NCBI RefSeq assembly: GCF_011759705.1
Contig: NZ_JAAOZF010000002.1
Coordinates: forward strand, 760,347 to 824,346
From: Microbacterium ulmi
GTDB taxonomy: Bacteria; Actinomycetota; Actinomycetes; Actinomycetales; Microbacteriaceae
Length of the DNA: 64,000 nucleotides
Reading direction: 5' to 3'
Of this stretch, positions 24,634 through 32,937 are shown piece after piece (position 1 is the stretch's first letter; each line of letters opens with the position of its first letter). The position numbers and the translations under genes were made by a program. Below the pieces are notes generated by a model. That model was not told the origin of the DNA, did no database searches, and was given only the letters and a program-made list of their open reading frames with translations.

Positions 24634-26262
24634 TCAGGTGAAAACGAGCGACAGGACGAACGTCCACACGCACGTGAAGGCGAGCATCCCGAGGCTGTAC
24701 CAGATCGACGCCCGCAGGATCTCCGCCTCGCGCCCTGAGAGCCCCACGGCACCGGCCGCGATCGCGATCGACTGCGGGGAGATCACCTTGGCGGTGTTGC
24801 CGCCCGCCGTGTTGGCGGCCACGAGCAGCACGGGGTCGACGCCGATGCGCTGAGCCGTCGCGACCTGGAGCTGCGCGAACAGCGTGTTGTTGTTGACGAC
24901 CGATCCCGTGATGAAGACGCCGAACCAGCCGATGATCGGCGCGAAGAGAGGGAAGATCGGGCCGACCTCGGCGAGGGCCGTTCCGATGCTCGCCGAGCCG
25001 CCGCTGAAGTTCGCGATGTTCGCCAGCACGAGGATCGCCGCGATGAGCACGAGCGCGCCCCACAGCATCCGGATCGTCTCCATCAGCTCGTCGAACAGAT
25101 CGGCGAGCTTGAGGGTCGGCATGGTGAAGAACGAGACGATGACCGCGAGAAGGATCGCCGTTCCCGTCGCGTTGATCGGCGTGAACCCCCACGTGTTCGA
25201 GATGGCCTCCCCTGCGGGCGTCGTGATCGCGCCGGTGACGCCGGGGATCGGAAGGCTGACGACGGCTCCCGACAGCGCACCGCCTGACGCGAAGAGGTCG
25301 CGGAACCACGGGATGCTCCACACGAAGATGAAGCCCGTCAGGATGTAGAAGGGGCTCCACGCGACCAGGATCTCGCGCACGCTGTGGCGGTGCGGCTCGG
25401 GCGCTGCGCCGCCGTCTTCGCGGAAGATGCGCCTGGGCTGCCAGTACCTGCCGAGCACGAAGAGCGCGACCATCGCAGCGAGGCCGGACCCGATGTCGGC
25501 GAGCTCGGGTCCCAGGAACCAGAGGACGCTCGCCTGCACGCCGCTGAACACGACGGAGACGACGAGCGTCGCGGGCCAGGTCTCGCGCAGGCCGCGCCAC
25601 CCGTCGAGGATCGCGACGACGAGGAACGGCGTGATGAGGGCGAGGGGCTGGATGAGCAGAACCAGCATGCGCGAGAGCTCGAGCACGTCGACGCCGCCCA
25701 CCTGCGCTCCGATGATGACGGGGATGCCGATCGCGCCGTACGCCCCGGCCGCCGCGTTCGCGACCAGGCTGATCATGGCCGCCTTGACCGGGCGGAATCC
25801 GAGCTGCACGAGAAGGGCCGCGCAGATCGCGATCGGCACGCCGAAGCCCGCCGCGCCCTCGAGGAACGCGCCGAACGCGAACGCGATCAAGAGGACCTGG
25901 ATGCGCTGGTCGGGCGAGATCCCGCCGATCGATGCGCGGATGACGTCGAAGTGGCCGCTCGCGACGGCGAGCCGGTAGAGCCACACGGCCATGACGATGA
26001 TGTACGCGATGGGCCAGATCGCCGTGAGCAGGCCGAACAGCGCAGACCCCGCGATGCCGCCAGGCGGCATCTGGAACGCGAACGCCGCGACGACGATCTC
26101 CGCCACCACCGCGATCGCCGCCGCGATGAGGCCGTGAAGCTTGAAGGCGACGAGGCAGATCAGGAAGATCAGGATCGGCGCCGCGGCGACGACCGCGGAG
26201 ACCCAGATGTTTCCGAACGGGTCGATGTCCTGGGTCCACACGATCGCGGCTCCGCCCTCCAT
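24634..26262 (-). CDS. lldP: L-lactate permease (LctP family)
   Basis: This 542-residue inner-membrane transporter has 12-14 hydrophobic segments and the family motifs FLEGAAGFGVPIAI, NAAAGAYGAIGIPVIIG, GWFGVFITGSVVNNN and NTAGGNTAKVISPQSI. The family takes up L-lactate, D-lactate and glycolate with protons. No lactate dehydrogenase or LldR regulator is adjacent. The ATG has no ribosome binding site and lies about 20 bases after a candidate -10 inside a 20-bp imperfect palindrome. Confidence 0.9.
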   Translation of the reverse strand: MEGGAAIVWTQDIDPFGNIWVSAVVAAAPILIFLICLVAFKLHGLIAAAIAVVAEIVVAAFAFQMPPGGIAGSALFGLLTAIWPIAYIIVMAVWLYRLAVASGHFDVIRASIGGISPDQRIQVLLIAFAFGAFLEGAAGFGVPIAICAALLVQLGFRPVKAAMISLVANAAAGAYGAIGIPVIIGAQVGGVDVLELSRMLVLLIQPLALITPFLVVAILDGWRGLRETWPATLVVSVVFSGVQASVLWFLGPELADIGSGLAAMVALFVLGRYWQPRRIFREDGGAAPEPHRHSVREILVAWSPFYILTGFIFVWSIPWFRDLFASGGALSGAVVSLPIPGVTGAITTPAGEAISNTWGFTPINATGTAILLAVIVSFFTMPTLKLADLFDELMETIRMLWGALVLIAAILVLANIANFSGGSASIGTALAEVGPIFPLFAPIIGWFGVFITGSVVNNNTLFAQLQVATAQRIGVDPVLLVAANTAGGNTAKVISPQSIAIAAGAVGLSGREAEILRASIWYSLGMLAFTCVWTFVLSLVFT

Positions 26263-26285
26263 GCCTGCGACGGAACCCCGCCGTC

Positions 26286-26305
26286 ACGCATCACGATAGC
26301 GATGC
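26286..26305. promoter_or_regulatory. Imperfect 20-bp palindrome upstream of the lactate permease gene
   Basis: CGCATC at one end pairs with GATGCG at the other around an AT-richer centre. On the minus strand the centre reads TATCGT, a possible -10 box. An operator role is a guess. Confidence 0.35.
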
Positions 26306-26358
26306 GGCCGCGTGATCGGGAGTGGGTGCAGGGCGTGAAGGGTCGACCTGCACTGCGC

Positions 26359-26382
26359 CGCTCGCCGCGTCGCCGGCGAGCG
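26359..26382 (-). terminator. Hairpin terminator of citrate synthase gene
   Basis: CGCTCGCCG and CGGCGAGCG pair around a six-base loop, beginning 8 bases after the stop codon. Confidence 0.6.
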
Positions 26383-26390
26383 ATGAGCGG

Positions 26391-27689
26391 TCAGACCACG
26401 CCGGGGTAGTTGCGCTCGCTCGCGCCCGTGTAGAGCTGCTGCGGGCGCCCGATCTTCGTCTGCGAGTCTCGCTGCATCTCGGTCCAGTGCGCGAGCCAGC
26501 CGGGCAGGCGCCCGATCGCGAAGAGGACCGTGAACATGCGCGTGGGGAAGCCCATCGCCTTGTAGATGACGCCCGTGTAGAAGTCGACGTTCGGGTAGAG
26601 ACGACGCTCCTTGAAGTAGTCGTCGTTGAGGGCGAGCTCTTCGAGCTCCTTCGCGAGCTCGAGAAGCGGATCGTGCACGCCGAGCTCCGAGAGGATCTCG
26701 TCTGCGGACTCCTTGACGAGCTTCGCGCGCGGGTCGTAGTTCTTGTAGACGCGGTGTCCGAAGCCCATGAGCTTGACGCCGTCTTCCTTGTTCTTGACCC
26801 GCTCGACGAAGCGCTGGACGCTCTCGCCCGAGTCGCGGATCTGCGCGAGCATGTTCAGCACCGCCTCGTTCGCGCCGCCGTGGAGGGGTCCGTACAGGGC
26901 GTTGATGCCCGCGGAGATCGACGAGAACTGGTTGGCACCCGTCGACCCCACGAGCCGGACGGTCGAGGTGGAGGCGTTCTGCTCGTGGTCCTCGTGGAGG
27001 ATCAGCAGCCGCTCGAGCGCGCGCGACATGACGGGATTGATCTCGTAGGGCTCGCTGAGGACGCCGAAGTTCAGCTTGAGGAAGTTGTCGACGAACCCGA
27101 GCCCGTTGTCGGGGTACAGGAACGCCTGTCCGATGCTCTTCTTATGCGCGTAGGCCGCGATGACGGGAAGCTTCGCGAGAAGGCGGATCGTGTTGAGCTC
27201 GACGTGCTCGGGGTTGCCAGGGTCGGACTGGTGCTCGTAGTACGTCGACAGGGCTGCCGTCGCCGAGGAGAGCACCGACATGGGGTGCGCCGTGTGCGGG
27301 AGCGACGAGAAGAACCTCTTGAGGTCCTCGTGCAGGAGCGTGTGGCGGCGGATCCGGTTGTCGAACTCCTCGAGCTCGCTCGCAGACGGCAGCTCCCCGT
27401 AGAGCAGCAGCCACGCGACCTCGAGGTACGTGCTGTTCTTCGCGAGCTGCTCGATGGGATAGCCGCGGTAGCGGAGGATCCCCTTGTCGCCGTCGATGAA
27501 GGTGATCGCCGACTTCGTCGCCGACGTGTTGACGAACCCGTAGTCGAGCGTCGTGTGGCCCGTCTGGCGCGTGAGCGTCGAGATGTCGATGCTCGGCACG
27601 CCGTCGGTACCTCGCAGGAGCGGGAGCTCGGCGGTCCTGCCGCCGACCGTCAGAGTGGCCTTCTCCTGCTGCGCGCCCGCATCGCTCAC
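26391..27689 (-). CDS. gltA: Citrate synthase (type II)
   Basis: This 432-residue enzyme condenses oxaloacetate and acetyl-CoA at the entry of the TCA cycle. Active-site segments are HEDHEQNASTSTVRLVGSTG, GPLHGGANEAVLNML with catalytic His, GFGHRVYKNYDPRA with His/Arg, and YPNVDFYTGVIYKAMGFP with catalytic Asp. The N-terminal beta-domain and RYRGYPIEQLA are typical. GTG 27689 is chosen because AGGAGG lies just upstream; longer in-frame starts are unlikely. The leader probably begins at TAGGCT near 27800, about 100 bases upstream. Confidence 0.94.
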   Translation of the reverse strand: MSDAGAQQEKATLTVGGRTAELPLLRGTDGVPSIDISTLTRQTGHTTLDYGFVNTSATKSAITFIDGDKGILRYRGYPIEQLAKNSTYLEVAWLLLYGELPSASELEEFDNRIRRHTLLHEDLKRFFSSLPHTAHPMSVLSSATAALSTYYEHQSDPGNPEHVELNTIRLLAKLPVIAAYAHKKSIGQAFLYPDNGLGFVDNFLKLNFGVLSEPYEINPVMSRALERLLILHEDHEQNASTSTVRLVGSTGANQFSSISAGINALYGPLHGGANEAVLNMLAQIRDSGESVQRFVERVKNKEDGVKLMGFGHRVYKNYDPRAKLVKESADEILSELGVHDPLLELAKELEELALNDDYFKERRLYPNVDFYTGVIYKAMGFPTRMFTVLFAIGRLPGWLAHWTEMQRDSQTKIGRPQQLYTGASERNYPGVV

Positions 27690-27846
27690 GGCGCCTCCTC
27701 GCGATTCCTGGTGGGTTCGGGGGGTCATGACCCCAGCGGACCGGTGTTCCGCCCGGGACCTGCACAGGGGGACGGATGCCGGCATCCTGCGCTGTTACAG
27801 CCTAATGGCCGCAGAAGGCTACCGCGGACACGGCCAAAGGCCATGG

Positions 27847-27873
27847 GATCCGGGTGGAGGAAACCTCCGGATC
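27847..27873 (-). terminator. Hairpin at the 3' end of dapC
   Basis: GATCCGG...AGG pairs with CCTCCGGATC around AAA, with a short bulge. It starts within the last codons of dapC. Confidence 0.45.
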
Positions 27874-28990
27874 ACGCCGTTCGGGAGGCGCCGCGCAGAC
27901 GCTCGGCGGCTGCCGCGATGCGCTCGTCGGTCGCCGTGAGCGAGAGGCGCACGTGCTGCGGGAAGAAGGGTCCGTAGAAGACGCCGGGACCCGCGAGGAT
28001 GCCGAGATCGGCGAGCCTCGCAAGGCTGTCCCACGCCTCGCGGCCCTCCGTCGCCCAGAGGTACAGACCCGCTTCGCTGCGATCCACGCGGAAGCCCGCC
28101 GCCTCCAGCGCGGGCTTCAGGATGCCGCGACGCGCACGGTAGAGCTCCTTCTGCGCAGCGACGTGCGAGTCGTCGCCGAGGGCAGCGACCATCGCGGCCT
28201 GCACGGGCCCCGGCAGCATGAGACCGAGGTGCTTGCGCGCCGCCAGCAGCCGCGCGACGAGCACGGGATCCCCCGCGAGGAAAGCCGCGCGATAGCCGGC
28301 CAGGTTCGACTGCTTGCTCAGGGAGTAGACGGAGAGGATGCCGGTCACGTCCGCGCCCGCGACCCGGGCATCGAGCACGGACGGGATGGGCTCGGCATCC
28401 CACGGAGACTCCCAGCCCAGCTCCGCGTAGCACTCGTCGCCCGCGAGGACGGCGCCGAGCTCGCGCGCGCGCGCCACCGCGATCCGGAGGGCTGCGGCAT
28501 CCCACACCCGGCCGTCGGGGTTGCCGGGCGAATTGATCCACACGAGCTTCGTGCCGTCGGGCCAGTCCGCGGGGTCGTCCGCGGCGAGCGGCGTCGCCCC
28601 CGCGACGCGCGCGCCGACCTCGTACGTCGGATACGCGGCCCTGGGGTGGACGACGATGTCGCCTGGTCCGAGATCGAGGAGCGTCGGAAGGAGCGCGACG
28701 AGCTCCTTCGAGCCGATCGTCGGGAGGACCTGGTCGGGGGTGAGGCCGACGACACCGCGGCGGCGCGCGTACCAGTCCACGACGGCCTCGCGCAGCGCGG
28801 GGGTGCCGACCGTCAGCGGATAGGCGTGCGCATCGGTCGCGGCGGACAGGGCGTCGCGGACCACGGCCGGCGTCGGGTCGACGGGCGAGCCGATCGACAG
28901 GTCGACGAGTCCGCCGGGATGCGCCTTGGCACGCGCCGCATAGGGAGCGACGGCATCCCACGGGTAATCGGCGAGGTCACCGACTCCCAC
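27872..28990 (-). CDS. dapC: Succinyldiaminopimelate transaminase
   Basis: This 372-residue fold-type I PLP aminotransferase is assigned to the third step of the succinylase lysine branch. Visible motifs are LSIGSPVDPTP, the NSPGNPDGR substrate loop, DECYAELGW, and SLSKQSNLAGYR with the PLP lysine. The GTG lies one base after the fdxA stop; the fdxA-dapC pairing is typical of actinobacteria and supports the assignment over other aminotransferases. With dapD and dapE in the window, three of the four succinylase steps are nearby. Confidence 0.9.
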   Translation of the reverse strand: MGVGDLADYPWDAVAPYAARAKAHPGGLVDLSIGSPVDPTPAVVRDALSAATDAHAYPLTVGTPALREAVVDWYARRRGVVGLTPDQVLPTIGSKELVALLPTLLDLGPGDIVVHPRAAYPTYEVGARVAGATPLAADDPADWPDGTKLVWINSPGNPDGRVWDAAALRIAVARARELGAVLAGDECYAELGWESPWDAEPIPSVLDARVAGADVTGILSVYSLSKQSNLAGYRAAFLAGDPVLVARLLAARKHLGLMLPGPVQAAMVAALGDDSHVAAQKELYRARRGILKPALEAAGFRVDRSEAGLYLWATEGREAWDSLARLADLGILAGPGVFYGPFFPQHVRLSLTATDERIAAAAERLRGASRTA

Positions 28991-28991
28991 G

Positions 28992-29312
28992 TCAGTGGTC
29001 CTGCGGAGGCAGAGCCGCGATGATCGGGTGGTCCTTGTGGATGACCCCGACCTTGGCCGCGCCGCCGGGCGAGCCGATGTCGTCGAAGAACTCGACGTTG
29101 GCCTTGTAGTAGTCCTGCCACTCGTCAGGCAGGTCGTCCTCGTAGTAGATCGCCTCGACAGGGCACACGGGCTCGCACGCCCCGCAGTCCACGCACTCGT
29201 CCGGGTGGATGTACAGCGACCGCTCGCCCTCGTAGATGCAGTCCACAGGGCACTCGTCGATGCAGGCCCGGTCCTTCACATCCACACACGGCAGAGCGAT
29301 CACGTACGTCAC
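28992..29312 (-). CDS. fdxA: Seven-iron ferredoxin FdxA
   Basis: This 106-residue electron carrier holds a [3Fe-4S] and a [4Fe-4S] cluster. The eight cysteines are at 9, 17, 21, 25, 40, 43, 46 and 50 ([13 protein letters not shown] and [12 protein letters not shown]). The C-terminal 45 residues are the helical extension usual for actinobacterial FdxA. The GTG follows TAGACT plus six bases (leaderless). Confidence 0.95.
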   Translation of the reverse strand: MTYVIALPCVDVKDRACIDECPVDCIYEGERSLYIHPDECVDCGACEPVCPVEAIYYEDDLPDEWQDYYKANVEFFDDIGSPGGAAKVGVIHKDHPIIAALPPQDH

Positions 29313-29318
29313 GCACTC

Positions 29319-29324
29319 AGTCTA
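29319..29324 (-). promoter_or_regulatory. -10 box TAGACT of fdxA-dapC, leaderless
   Basis: TAGACT, six bases, then GTG, as at dapE. Confidence 0.6.
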
Positions 29325-29708
29325 GCCGCCGGTCGGGACCCGCATCCGCTCGGGCCAGGCCACGACGACCGCGACGACGAGCGGGACGGCGATGGTCCAC
29401 ACGACGCCGGGATTGAACTGACCCTCGGGCACCTGCGGCACGATGACCGACCCGCCTGGCCCCTGGCCCGAGAACACGAGCGTCGCCGTCATGATGCCGA
29501 GGCCCGTCGCGAGCGCGGCCCACCTGTCGGCCGTGAGCAGACGCACGGCGACCAGCAGCGCCGCGCTGCCGACCACGGCGACGACGAGCCCGAGCGGGAG
29601 CCATCCGAGCGCGAACGACTGGGCGATCGTCCCGGCGAGACCGTACACGGCGCCCACGACGAAGGCGACGACCCATGTTCCGATGCGCACCGGCTGGATC
29701 GAGGTCAC
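29322..29708 (-). CDS. Four-helix membrane protein, unknown function
   Basis: This 128-residue protein has four hydrophobic segments (about 8-27, 37-57, 64-82 and 100-118) and ends in a basic residue cluster. It may belong to a DUF family often placed beside fdxA, but I cannot name it safely. The GTG follows TACAGT plus six bases (leaderless). Its 3' end overlaps the fdxA promoter. Confidence 0.65.
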   Translation of the reverse strand: MTSIQPVRIGTWVVAFVVGAVYGLAGTIAQSFALGWLPLGLVVAVVGSAALLVAVRLLTADRWAALATGLGIMTATLVFSGQGPGGSVIVPQVPEGQFNPGVVWTIAVPLVVAVVVAWPERMRVPTGG

Positions 29709-29714
29709 TCCCCC

Positions 29715-29720
29715 ACTGTA
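29715..29720 (-). promoter_or_regulatory. -10 box TACAGT of the four-helix membrane protein gene, leaderless
   Basis: TACAGT, six bases, then GTG. Confidence 0.5.
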
Positions 29721-29733
29721 GCCGCCGGTCGAC

Positions 29734-30048
29734 TCACGCCGCCCAGCCCCACAGCCGCAGCAGGGCCGCGACGAGAGCCGCTGCCGCGACCACGACGAGG
29801 AACGGCGCGCGCAGGAGCAGGAGCCCCGCCGCGACGAGGACGGCGGGGATGCGCGCATCGACGACGATCGCCTGGCCGTCGCCCAGCGTCTGGACCGCGA
29901 CGAGCGCCGCCAGCAGGGCGACGGTGAGCAGGTCCGCGATGCGGGAGGGCCGGGGCGCCTCGAGCACTCTGGGCGGCACGAGGTATCCGAGGGTCTTGAA
30001 GGCGACGCAGACGATCGCCGCGATCAGCACAGCGTTCCACAGGGTCAC
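29734..30048 (-). CDS. azlD: AzlD family branched-chain amino acid exporter subunit
   Basis: This 104-residue protein has three to four membrane helices and the AzlD-like FKTLGYLVPPRVLEAPRPSRIADLLTVALLAAL, cut here for length. It pairs with AzlC to export branched-chain or related amino acids. The ATG overlaps the azlC stop (ATGA). Confidence 0.82.
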   Translation of the reverse strand: MTLWNAVLIAAIVCVAFKTLGYLVPPRVLEAPRPSRIADLLTVALLAALVAVQTLGDGQAIVVDARIPAVLVAAGLLLLRAPFLVVVAAAALVAALLRLWGWAA

Positions 30049-30806
30049 GGCAGCCCCTCCCGCTCGGGGACGTCGTCCGGCTCGGGCGCCGTCGGCTCCC
30101 GCGGATCAAGGTTCGGGTGCCCGAGCCAGTTGACCCATCCCACGACGATCGCGACGAGAGCCGCGACGAGGACGGGAAGCCCCGGAAGGAGGACGGGCGT
30201 GAGGATCGTCGCCACCGCCGCGGCCGCGAGACCGACCGCGATGGGCTGGCGCTGCCGCAGCCGTGGCCACAGGAGTGCGAGGAACGCGGCGGCGGCCGCG
30301 GCATCCAGTCCGTATGTCTTGGGGTCGCCGAGGACGTCGCCCAGGAGCGCCCCGGCGAGCGTCGACAGGTTCCAGCCCACGTAGATGCCCAGGCCCGTGA
30401 TCCAGAACCCGACCAGACGCGCGCGCCGCGTCGACTGCGCGAGCGAGACGGCCGTCGACTCGTCGATCGTGAACTGCGCGGCCGCGGCTCGGCGCCAGAA
30501 CCCCGTCCCGATGACGGGCGACATGCGCATGCCGTACGCGATGTTGCGCACACCCAGGAGGGATGCCGACGCGATGGCGGCGGGGGCCGCGGCGAGACCG
30601 CCGGCGCCGATGACGCCGACGAAAGCGAACTGCGATCCGCCCGTGAACATGAGCAGGCTCAGGACGCACGTCTGCCAGACGTCGAGCCCCGACGCGACCG
30701 AGAGCGCGCCGAACGACACCCCGTACGCGCTCGTCGCGAGGGCGACGCCGAGCCCCGACCGCGCGGCGCGGCGTGCCTCGTCGGCGGGATCGGGCACGGA
30801 GGTCAC
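30045..30806 (-). CDS. azlC: AzlC family amino acid exporter subunit
   Basis: This 253-residue polytopic protein carries the family motifs LMFTGGSQFAFVGVIGAGG, NIAYGMRMSP and FTIDESTAVSLAQ. The last 25 residues are acidic and cytoplasmic. The GTG follows TAGGCT plus seven bases (leaderless). It lies downstream of typA on the same strand but has its own promoter. Confidence 0.88.
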   Translation of the reverse strand: MTSVPDPADEARRAARSGLGVALATSAYGVSFGALSVASGLDVWQTCVLSLLMFTGGSQFAFVGVIGAGGLAAAPAAIASASLLGVRNIAYGMRMSPVIGTGFWRRAAAAQFTIDESTAVSLAQSTRRARLVGFWITGLGIYVGWNLSTLAGALLGDVLGDPKTYGLDAAAAAAFLALLWPRLRQRQPIAVGLAAAAVATILTPVLLPGLPVLVAALVAIVVGWVNWLGHPNLDPREPTAPEPDDVPEREGLP

Positions 30807-30813
30807 CCGATCG

Positions 30814-30819
30814 AGCCTA
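30814..30819 (-). promoter_or_regulatory. -10 box TAGGCT of azlCD, leaderless
   Basis: TAGGCT, seven bases, then GTG. Confidence 0.55.
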
Positions 30820-30866
30820 CCGAGCGAGGCAGCGCGGCATCCCGTGCCACCCGTGCGCGAGTGGCT

Positions 30867-32777
30867 CTACGCGTTGGCGTCCTGGCGCTTGAGACGGCTC
30901 GCGGCGCGGCCGCGCTCGGTCGCGTCGAGGACGACCTTGCGGATGCGGACGATCTCAGGCGTCACCTCGACGCATTCGTCGTCGCGGGCGAACTCGAGGC
31001 TCTCCTCGAGCGAGAGCTGCCGAGGCGGAGTCATCGATTCGAACGTGTCGGCCGTCGACGAGCGCATGTTGGTGAGCTTCTTCTCCTTGGTGATGTTGAC
31101 GTCCATGTCGTCGTTGCGGGAGTTCTCGCCGATCACCATGCCCTCGTACACCTCCTGCGCGGGCTGCACGAAGAACGACATCCGCTCCTGGAGCGCGATG
31201 ATCGCGAAGGGCGTCACGACGCCGGAGCGGTCGGCGACGATAGAGCCGTTCTGGCGCGTCACGATGGAGCCGGCCCAGGCCTCGTAGCCGTGCGAGATCG
31301 CGTTCGCGATGCCCGTGCCCCGCGTCGTCGTCAGGAACTCCGTGCGGAAGCCGATGAGCCCGCGGCTCGGCACGACGAACTCCATCCGCACCCAGCCCGT
31401 GCCGTGGTTCGTCATGGTCTCCATGCGTCCCTTGCGGGCTGCGAGCAGCTGCGTGATCGCGCCGAGGTACTCCTCGGGAGCGTCGATCGTGAGGTGCTCG
31501 AACGGCTCCTGGAGCTGTCCGTCCACGCGGCGCGTGACGACCTGGGGCTTTCCGACCGTGAGCTCGAAGCCCTCGCGGCGCATGTTCTCGACGAGGATCG
31601 CGAGAGCGAGCTCGCCGCGGCCCTGCACCTCCCACGCGTCGGGGCGTCCGATGTCGACGACCTTGAGCGAGACGTTGCCGACGAGCTCACGGTCGAGGCG
31701 GTCCTTCACCATGCGGGCCGTGAGCTTGTGGCCCTTGACCTTGCCCACGAGCGGCGACGTGTTCGTGCCGATCGTCATCGAGATCGCGGGGTCGTCGACG
31801 TGGATCGCGGGGAGCGGCCGCACGTCCTCGGGGTCGGCGATCGTCTCGCCGATCGTGATCTCCTCGATGCCGGCGATGGCGACGATGTCGCCGGGGCCCG
31901 CCGACTCCGCGGGATAGCGCTCGAGCGCGCGCGTCTTGAGCAGCTCCGTGATGCGGGCGTTCGAGTGCGAGCCGTCGTGTCGCACCCACGCGACCGTCTG
32001 GCCCTTCTTGAGCGTTCCGTTGAAGACGCGCAGCAGCGCGAGGCGACCCAGGAACGGGCTCGAGTCGAGGTTCGTGACCCACGCCTGCAGGGGAGCCTCG
32101 TCGTCGTACGCGGGTGCAGGCACGTGCTCGAGGATGGCCTCGAAGAGCGGCTCGAGATCGGGGTTGTCGGGGAGCTCGCCGTTCTCAGGGCGAGTGCGGG
32201 ATGCCGCGCCCGCGCGACCGGACGCGTACACGACCGGCACGTCGAGGAGCGCGTCGACGTCGAGGTCGGGAACGTCGTCGACGAGGTCGGATGCGAGGCC
32301 CAGGAGCAGGTCGTGCGCCTCCTCCTCGACCTCGGCGATGCGCGCGTCGGGGCGGTCCGTCTTGTTGACGAGCAGGATGACGGGGAGCTTCGCCTCGAGC
32401 GCCTTGCGCAGAACGAAGCGCGTCTGCGGCAGGGGGCCCTCGCTCGCGTCGACCAGGAGCACGACGCCGTCGACCATCGACAGGCCTCGCTCGACCTCGC
32501 CGCCGAAGTCGGCGTGACCCGGCGTGTCGATGACGTTGATCGTGACGGGAGCGTCGGTGTGGATGCCGCTGTACGTGATCGCCGTGTTCTTGGCGAGGAT
32601 CGTGATCCCCTTCTCGCGCTCGAGGTCGTTCGAGTCCATCGCGCGCTCTTCCATGTGCTCGTGCGAGCCGAAAGAGCCGGTCTGGCGGAGCATCGCGTCG
32701 ACGAGCGTCGTCTTGCCGTGATCGACGTGCGCGACGATCGCGACGTTTCGGAGGTCCGGACGGAGGGCGCGCGCCAT
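30867..32777 (-). CDS. typA: Translational GTPase TypA/BipA
   Basis: This 636-residue ribosome-associated GTPase resembles EF-G and is linked to stress and cold adaptation. G1 AHVDHGKT is at 16-23, G3 DTPGH at 84-88 and G4 NKTD at 138-141. The C-terminal half has the BipA-specific [11 protein letters not shown] and [19 protein letters not shown] segments. The ATG has AAGGA seven bases upstream and a GATAAACT -10 further up; upstream open frame is the terminator region. Confidence 0.95.
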   Translation of the reverse strand: MARALRPDLRNVAIVAHVDHGKTTLVDAMLRQTGSFGSHEHMEERAMDSNDLEREKGITILAKNTAITYSGIHTDAPVTINVIDTPGHADFGGEVERGLSMVDGVVLLVDASEGPLPQTRFVLRKALEAKLPVILLVNKTDRPDARIAEVEEEAHDLLLGLASDLVDDVPDLDVDALLDVPVVYASGRAGAASRTRPENGELPDNPDLEPLFEAILEHVPAPAYDDEAPLQAWVTNLDSSPFLGRLALLRVFNGTLKKGQTVAWVRHDGSHSNARITELLKTRALERYPAESAGPGDIVAIAGIEEITIGETIADPEDVRPLPAIHVDDPAISMTIGTNTSPLVGKVKGHKLTARMVKDRLDRELVGNVSLKVVDIGRPDAWEVQGRGELALAILVENMRREGFELTVGKPQVVTRRVDGQLQEPFEHLTIDAPEEYLGAITQLLAARKGRMETMTNHGTGWVRMEFVVPSRGLIGFRTEFLTTTRGTGIANAISHGYEAWAGSIVTRQNGSIVADRSGVVTPFAIIALQERMSFFVQPAQEVYEGMVIGENSRNDDMDVNITKEKKLTNMRSSTADTFESMTPPRQLSLEESLEFARDDECVEVTPEIVRIRKVVLDATERGRAASRLKRQDANA

Positions 32778-32823
32778 GAGAGGGTCCTTGCGATGCGGGG
32801 AGGTGCCGGGATGCCGGCATCTC

Positions 32824-32829
32824 AGTTTA
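32824..32829 (-). promoter_or_regulatory. -10 box TAAACT of typA
   Basis: GATAAACT on the minus strand predicts a start near 32817 and a leader of about 40 bases. The octamer is the same as at the DUF3117 gene. Confidence 0.5.
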
Positions 32830-32856
32830 TCGCAGGTCCCGTGCCCAGAAGGCATG

Positions 32857-32884
32857 CCGTCCCTCGCCCGCGGGCGAGGGACGG
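32857..32884 (-). terminator. Perfect 28-bp palindrome between the SBP gene and typA
   Basis: Two 14-base arms (CCGTCCCTCGCCCG and its complement) meet without a loop. It lies just downstream of a second hairpin, and the pair looks like a tandem terminator insulating typA. Confidence 0.65.
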
Positions 32885-32896
32885 CGAAACAGGAAC

Positions 32897-32924
32897 GGGG
32901 CGGGACCCCGAAGGATCCCGCCCC
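32897..32924 (-). terminator. Terminator of the first peptide-transport operon
   Basis: The nine-base arms (GGGGCGGGA / TCCCGCCCC) pair around a ten-base loop, 14 bases after the SBP stop. On the minus strand a T-containing run (TTCCTGTTT) follows, so it resembles an intrinsic terminator. Confidence 0.75.
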
Positions 32925-32937
32925 GCCCCAGTGGTGA

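Noticed and set aside
22607..26287. A 1226-codon open frame on the minus strand
   Set aside because: It runs out of frame through the lactate permease gene, antisense through dapD and out of frame through dapE, with Arg-rich nonsense and no domain.
26263..26390. LldR-type operator for the lactate permease gene
   Set aside because: I looked for a TGGTnnnACCA-like dyad upstream of the gene and did not find one; only a weaker CGCATC/GATGCG palindrome is present.
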